64,000 bases of DNA from the NCBI GenBank assembly GCA_018857735.1, contig JABMCL010003335.1, positions 301,001-365,000 of the forward strand, in the 5' to 3' direction. Every line of letters starts with the position of its first letter. Positions within the stretch are counted from its first letter, which is position 1. The DNA is from Alviniconcha marisindica. Lineage: Eukaryota; Mollusca; Gastropoda; Provannidae. Shown here one piece after another: positions 61,456-64,000 of the stretch. The notes under the pieces were generated by a model, which worked only from the letters and a program-made list of their open reading frames with translations, was not told the DNA's origin and made no database searches. The translations under genes and the position numbers were made by a program.

Positions 61456-62404
61456 ATGTGCGACAGTTTTTTATTACTCTGCCACATACACGGGCAGCCA
61501 CACGCCATCACTGGAAGAGTTGCAGCAGTCATTTTAAATGTCTACATCGAAAGAGCACCATGGGTATGTTGTGCACGGAAGATGGGGTGGAGTGTAAGCA
61601 TTGTCTTACATGTCAGATACTTCCGGCAACAACGAAAAAACACAGCAGATGTAAAGCCACTTTTTCATAAATTTGCCATGTATGGCAATGAAGACTGTTT
61701 TGGCTGGTGTGTAGGGGTGGTGATGGAGGGAGGAGATGCAAGTGAGAGCTTGTGATGTGTGTGTGTGTGTGTGTGTGCGTATGTGCTTGTGTGTGTGCGT
61801 GCGTGCGTGCGTGTGTGCATATTTGTGTGCGTGCGTGCATGTGTGTATGTGCATGCATGTGTCTGTGTGTGTGTATGCATGCATATGTGTGTATGTGTGT
61901 GCATGCATGCATACATGTATACGTGTGCATGCATGTTTGTATTTTGCAGAAGTCAAACAAGTACCCAGGCACACACAAATGCCTCCACCCCCACTTCCTG
62001 CACAGAAAGAAATGAAACAACATCTCTGAGCCCAACGGAACAAAAGTGACATTCACAAACAGGAAACATAAGCAGAAAAGCAAGAAATTAATTGCCTGGT
62101 TCTTCGCGACACACAATGAGACACACAGCGTTTACTCTGGCATTGCCTCTCCTCAGGTTTCAAATGAACTTCTTTCTCCACGCTACCTTCTCAATCAATA
62201 ATTTGTACCGAGCTACAAAATAACACAATGAAATAGTGCGCTTGCAAGCTGGCTGAAAAAGGACAAAAAATGGGGCACAAACACTAAAGAACAAGGGAAA
62301 TAGTAGTAGTATGGATTTTAACGTCCTGTCAACCACACAGGGTCACCTCAGGACAGTCAAACTCAGGTCATAAGCAAAATACACATTTCTAAACTCTTTT
62401 TGTG
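61456..62404. other. TNK2 intron with GT/GCAT tract
   Basis: Alternating tract at 61755-61940. A module aacgtcctgtcaaccacaca, gggtcacctcaggacagtca lies at 62318-62365. No coding sequence. Confidence 0.6.
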
Positions 62405-62730
62405 TGCCAGTTTGGCCTAGCAGTAAGGCGTTAGGCTGGTAAGCAGGAGGACCTCAGTTTGAATCTGCTTTGGCTCTCCTTTTTCTTCAAAAGTTGTGGT
62501 CTGTGGACACTGTCTTATGACTCTGTCCCTCACAATTATGAAATATTAAAATGGCTGTCATTGCTGCCCACCTTAATGCAGGAGTTGTTCTGGTGGTGAC
62601 AGTGTACCAACAGGTATATAATCTCCCTCTCCCCCCACCTCCATAACCCCCCCCCCCCTTCTCCCCATCCCTAATAAGCCTTATGGTTTCTGTGGACGTT
62701 AAGCACCATGTTTACTTACTTACTTACTAA
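62405..62730 (+). mobile_element. tRNA-derived SINE with (TTAC)n tail
   Basis: Head has box A-like tggcctagcag (62413-62423) and box B-like agtttgaatct (62456-62466), with the usual spacing of RNA polymerase III promoters. The body ends ccttatggtttctgtggacg, ttaagcaccatg, then ttacttacttacttac. About 325 bp. No matching intact tRNA fold is claimed. Confidence 0.78.
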
Positions 62731-63044
62731 ACTCTTCTCACATATATATCAACCCTCTGTCAAGTTAGTCTACAAACGTACTCGCCAAAAGAAAACAGGA
62801 CTGGGATTTTAAAAAAAGATAAAAAAAGCAATTCAATGTTTTGACAGTACAGACATCTAAGTGGTTTTTTTGGGGGCAGTGTATTACCAAACTGTGATGT
62901 TCCGATTCAGAGGTGTGCTTGGTTGACTGGTAACCGGGAGCAGAGGGCTAGAATCTTTTTTAACAAGGGTGACATCTGTAAGGTGGTGAAAGTGGTTCAC
63001 GGAAAGCAGTCATCACTGTAAATGGTCAGGTACAGGGCCGTCCA
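62731..63044. other. TNK2 intron, no feature recognised
   Basis: AT-rich, nothing supportable. Confidence 0.5.
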
Positions 63045-63093
63045 TACAACTACTAGCAGAGCTGTACTAGCAAGCACCCAGCTACCCTCCCCA

Positions 63094-63138
<45 letters not shown>

Positions 63139-63440
63139 CATCACTGTAAATGGTCAGGTACATGGCCGTCCATACAACTACTAGCAGAGCTGTATTAGCA
63201 AGCACCCAGCTACCCTCCCCACCTCACACACACACACACACACACAGTCATCACTGTAAATGGTCAGGTACATGGCCGTCCATACAACTACTAGCAGAGC
63301 AGTACTAGCAAACACCCAGCTACCCTCCCCACCTCACACACACGCATGCGCACACACACACGCATGCACGCACACACACGCACGCACGCAAGCATGCACA
63401 CGCATGCACGCACGCATGCACGCACACACACACACACACA
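63015..63440 (+). repeat. Three about 125-bp units joined by (CA)n
   Basis: Unit gtcatcactgtaaatggtca, ggtacatggccgtccataca, actactagcagagctgtact, agcaagcacccagctaccct, cccc, then (CA)n of different lengths; the third ends in (CA/GCATGC)n. Confidence 0.92.
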
Positions 63441-63859
63441 CAGAGTCTCTGACAAGCCAACATGCTGCATTTGTTTTTGTTTTTTAGAACCAGTCAAACA
63501 AAGTAACAGCTGGTACGCCTAACCGACTGCTGATTTTGTTTCCAGTATATGCTTATCTTATCTGGTAAAATACCAGAAATTACTGGTTAACGCATACCCT
63601 GACATGCTGAAGACTTTGATGAATCATCCAGCTCACTGCACACCACAAGAGGCTGTCTGGGGTGTGTATGTCTCCTGGTGATTTAATACCAAATCAATAG
63701 CACACCCTCCAGAAACACGTTCCAGTTTCCTTTGCCAAACAAATATCACATTCTACTGCTTTTGCAGAACGTTTGAGCACCAGGTCCGAATATCAATAAA
63801 TGAATCATCAAGGAGAGATTTGATCTAATATCAGTCAGTACCCAGTTTCTGCTATAGTC

Positions 63860-63902
<43 letters not shown>

Positions 63903-64000
63903 TGTGTGTGCCTGTGTGCGTGCCTGTGTGTGTGCATGCATGCGTGCATGTGTACATGTGTGCATGCCCATGTATGACGTGTCATGCACATTCAAATTTA
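63441..64000. other. Window end, TNK2 intron with (GT)n
   Basis: (GT)n and GCAT tract at 63862-63970. No SH3 or kinase exon recognised before the window ends. Confidence 0.5.

Noticed and set aside
62405..62475. A real tRNA gene
   Set aside because: Box A and box B are present but a clean cloverleaf with paired acceptor stem was not seen, and the sequence continues into a SINE body with TTAC tail.

Overview
This is eukaryotic, metazoan DNA, not a prokaryotic or phage segment. Coding sequence is split into short exons with GT-AG junctions. The introns are long and rich in microsatellites, minisatellites, poly-G/poly-C runs and transposon relics. Short retroposon-like modules with (TTAC)n tails are scattered throughout. 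The gene content and repeat style suggest a lophotrochozoan, most likely a gastropod mollusc; that taxonomic call is inference.

Two host genes lie tail to tail, and each enters from outside the window. (1) On the + strand, 28 exons from about 173 to 36427 encode the larger part of ELYS/AHCTF1, the nucleoporin that seeds nuclear pore assembly on chromatin. The reading frame stays open across all 27 inferred junctions, giving about 1967 codons. The exons cover the end of the N-terminal propeller region, the helical ELYS domain and a long S/T-P- and arginine-rich C-terminal tail; the first exons are upstream of position 1. (2) On the - strand, four exons (57914-57815, 56268-56177, 54315-54165, 52582-50356) encode the C-terminal 855 residues of an ACK/TNK2-type non-receptor tyrosine kinase: CRIB, tyrosine/proline-rich linker, Mig6-like segment and UBA domain. 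The kinase and SH3 exons must lie beyond 64000. Between the genes, 37.2-50.3 kb has no supportable coding sequence and is minisatellite-rich.

The largest ELYS intron (9719-18975) holds a damaged spliced DNA transposon on the - strand (about 12.2-16.0 kb). It encodes a DDE-like transposase followed by an overlapping OTU/vertnin-like cysteine-protease ORF. Two partial copies of a related transposase lie on either side as direct repeats (9783-10090 and 17787-18077). The next intron carries a Mutator-like transposase relic, itself interrupted by a 58-bp retroposon module with an imperfect 13-bp target-site duplication. Small non-autonomous elements include piggyBac-like MITEs flanked by TTAA (4026-4272, 45073-45302, part of 44840-44962), a TIR element that splits a duplicated TNK2 exon (56341-56828), a tRNA-like SINE (62405-62730) and hairpin-forming inverted repeats.

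The most unusual pattern is that many intronic minisatellites are built from splice junctions. True 5' or 3' splice sites, with a few exon bases, were tandemly copied into the neighbouring intron, leaving rows of decoy splice sites. This is clearest at 20.86-21.21, 22.04-22.56, 24.61-25.06 and 35.38-36.03 kb in ELYS and at 54.3-55.6 kb in TNK2. No rRNA or intact tRNA gene, CRISPR array or bacterial-type operon was seen.
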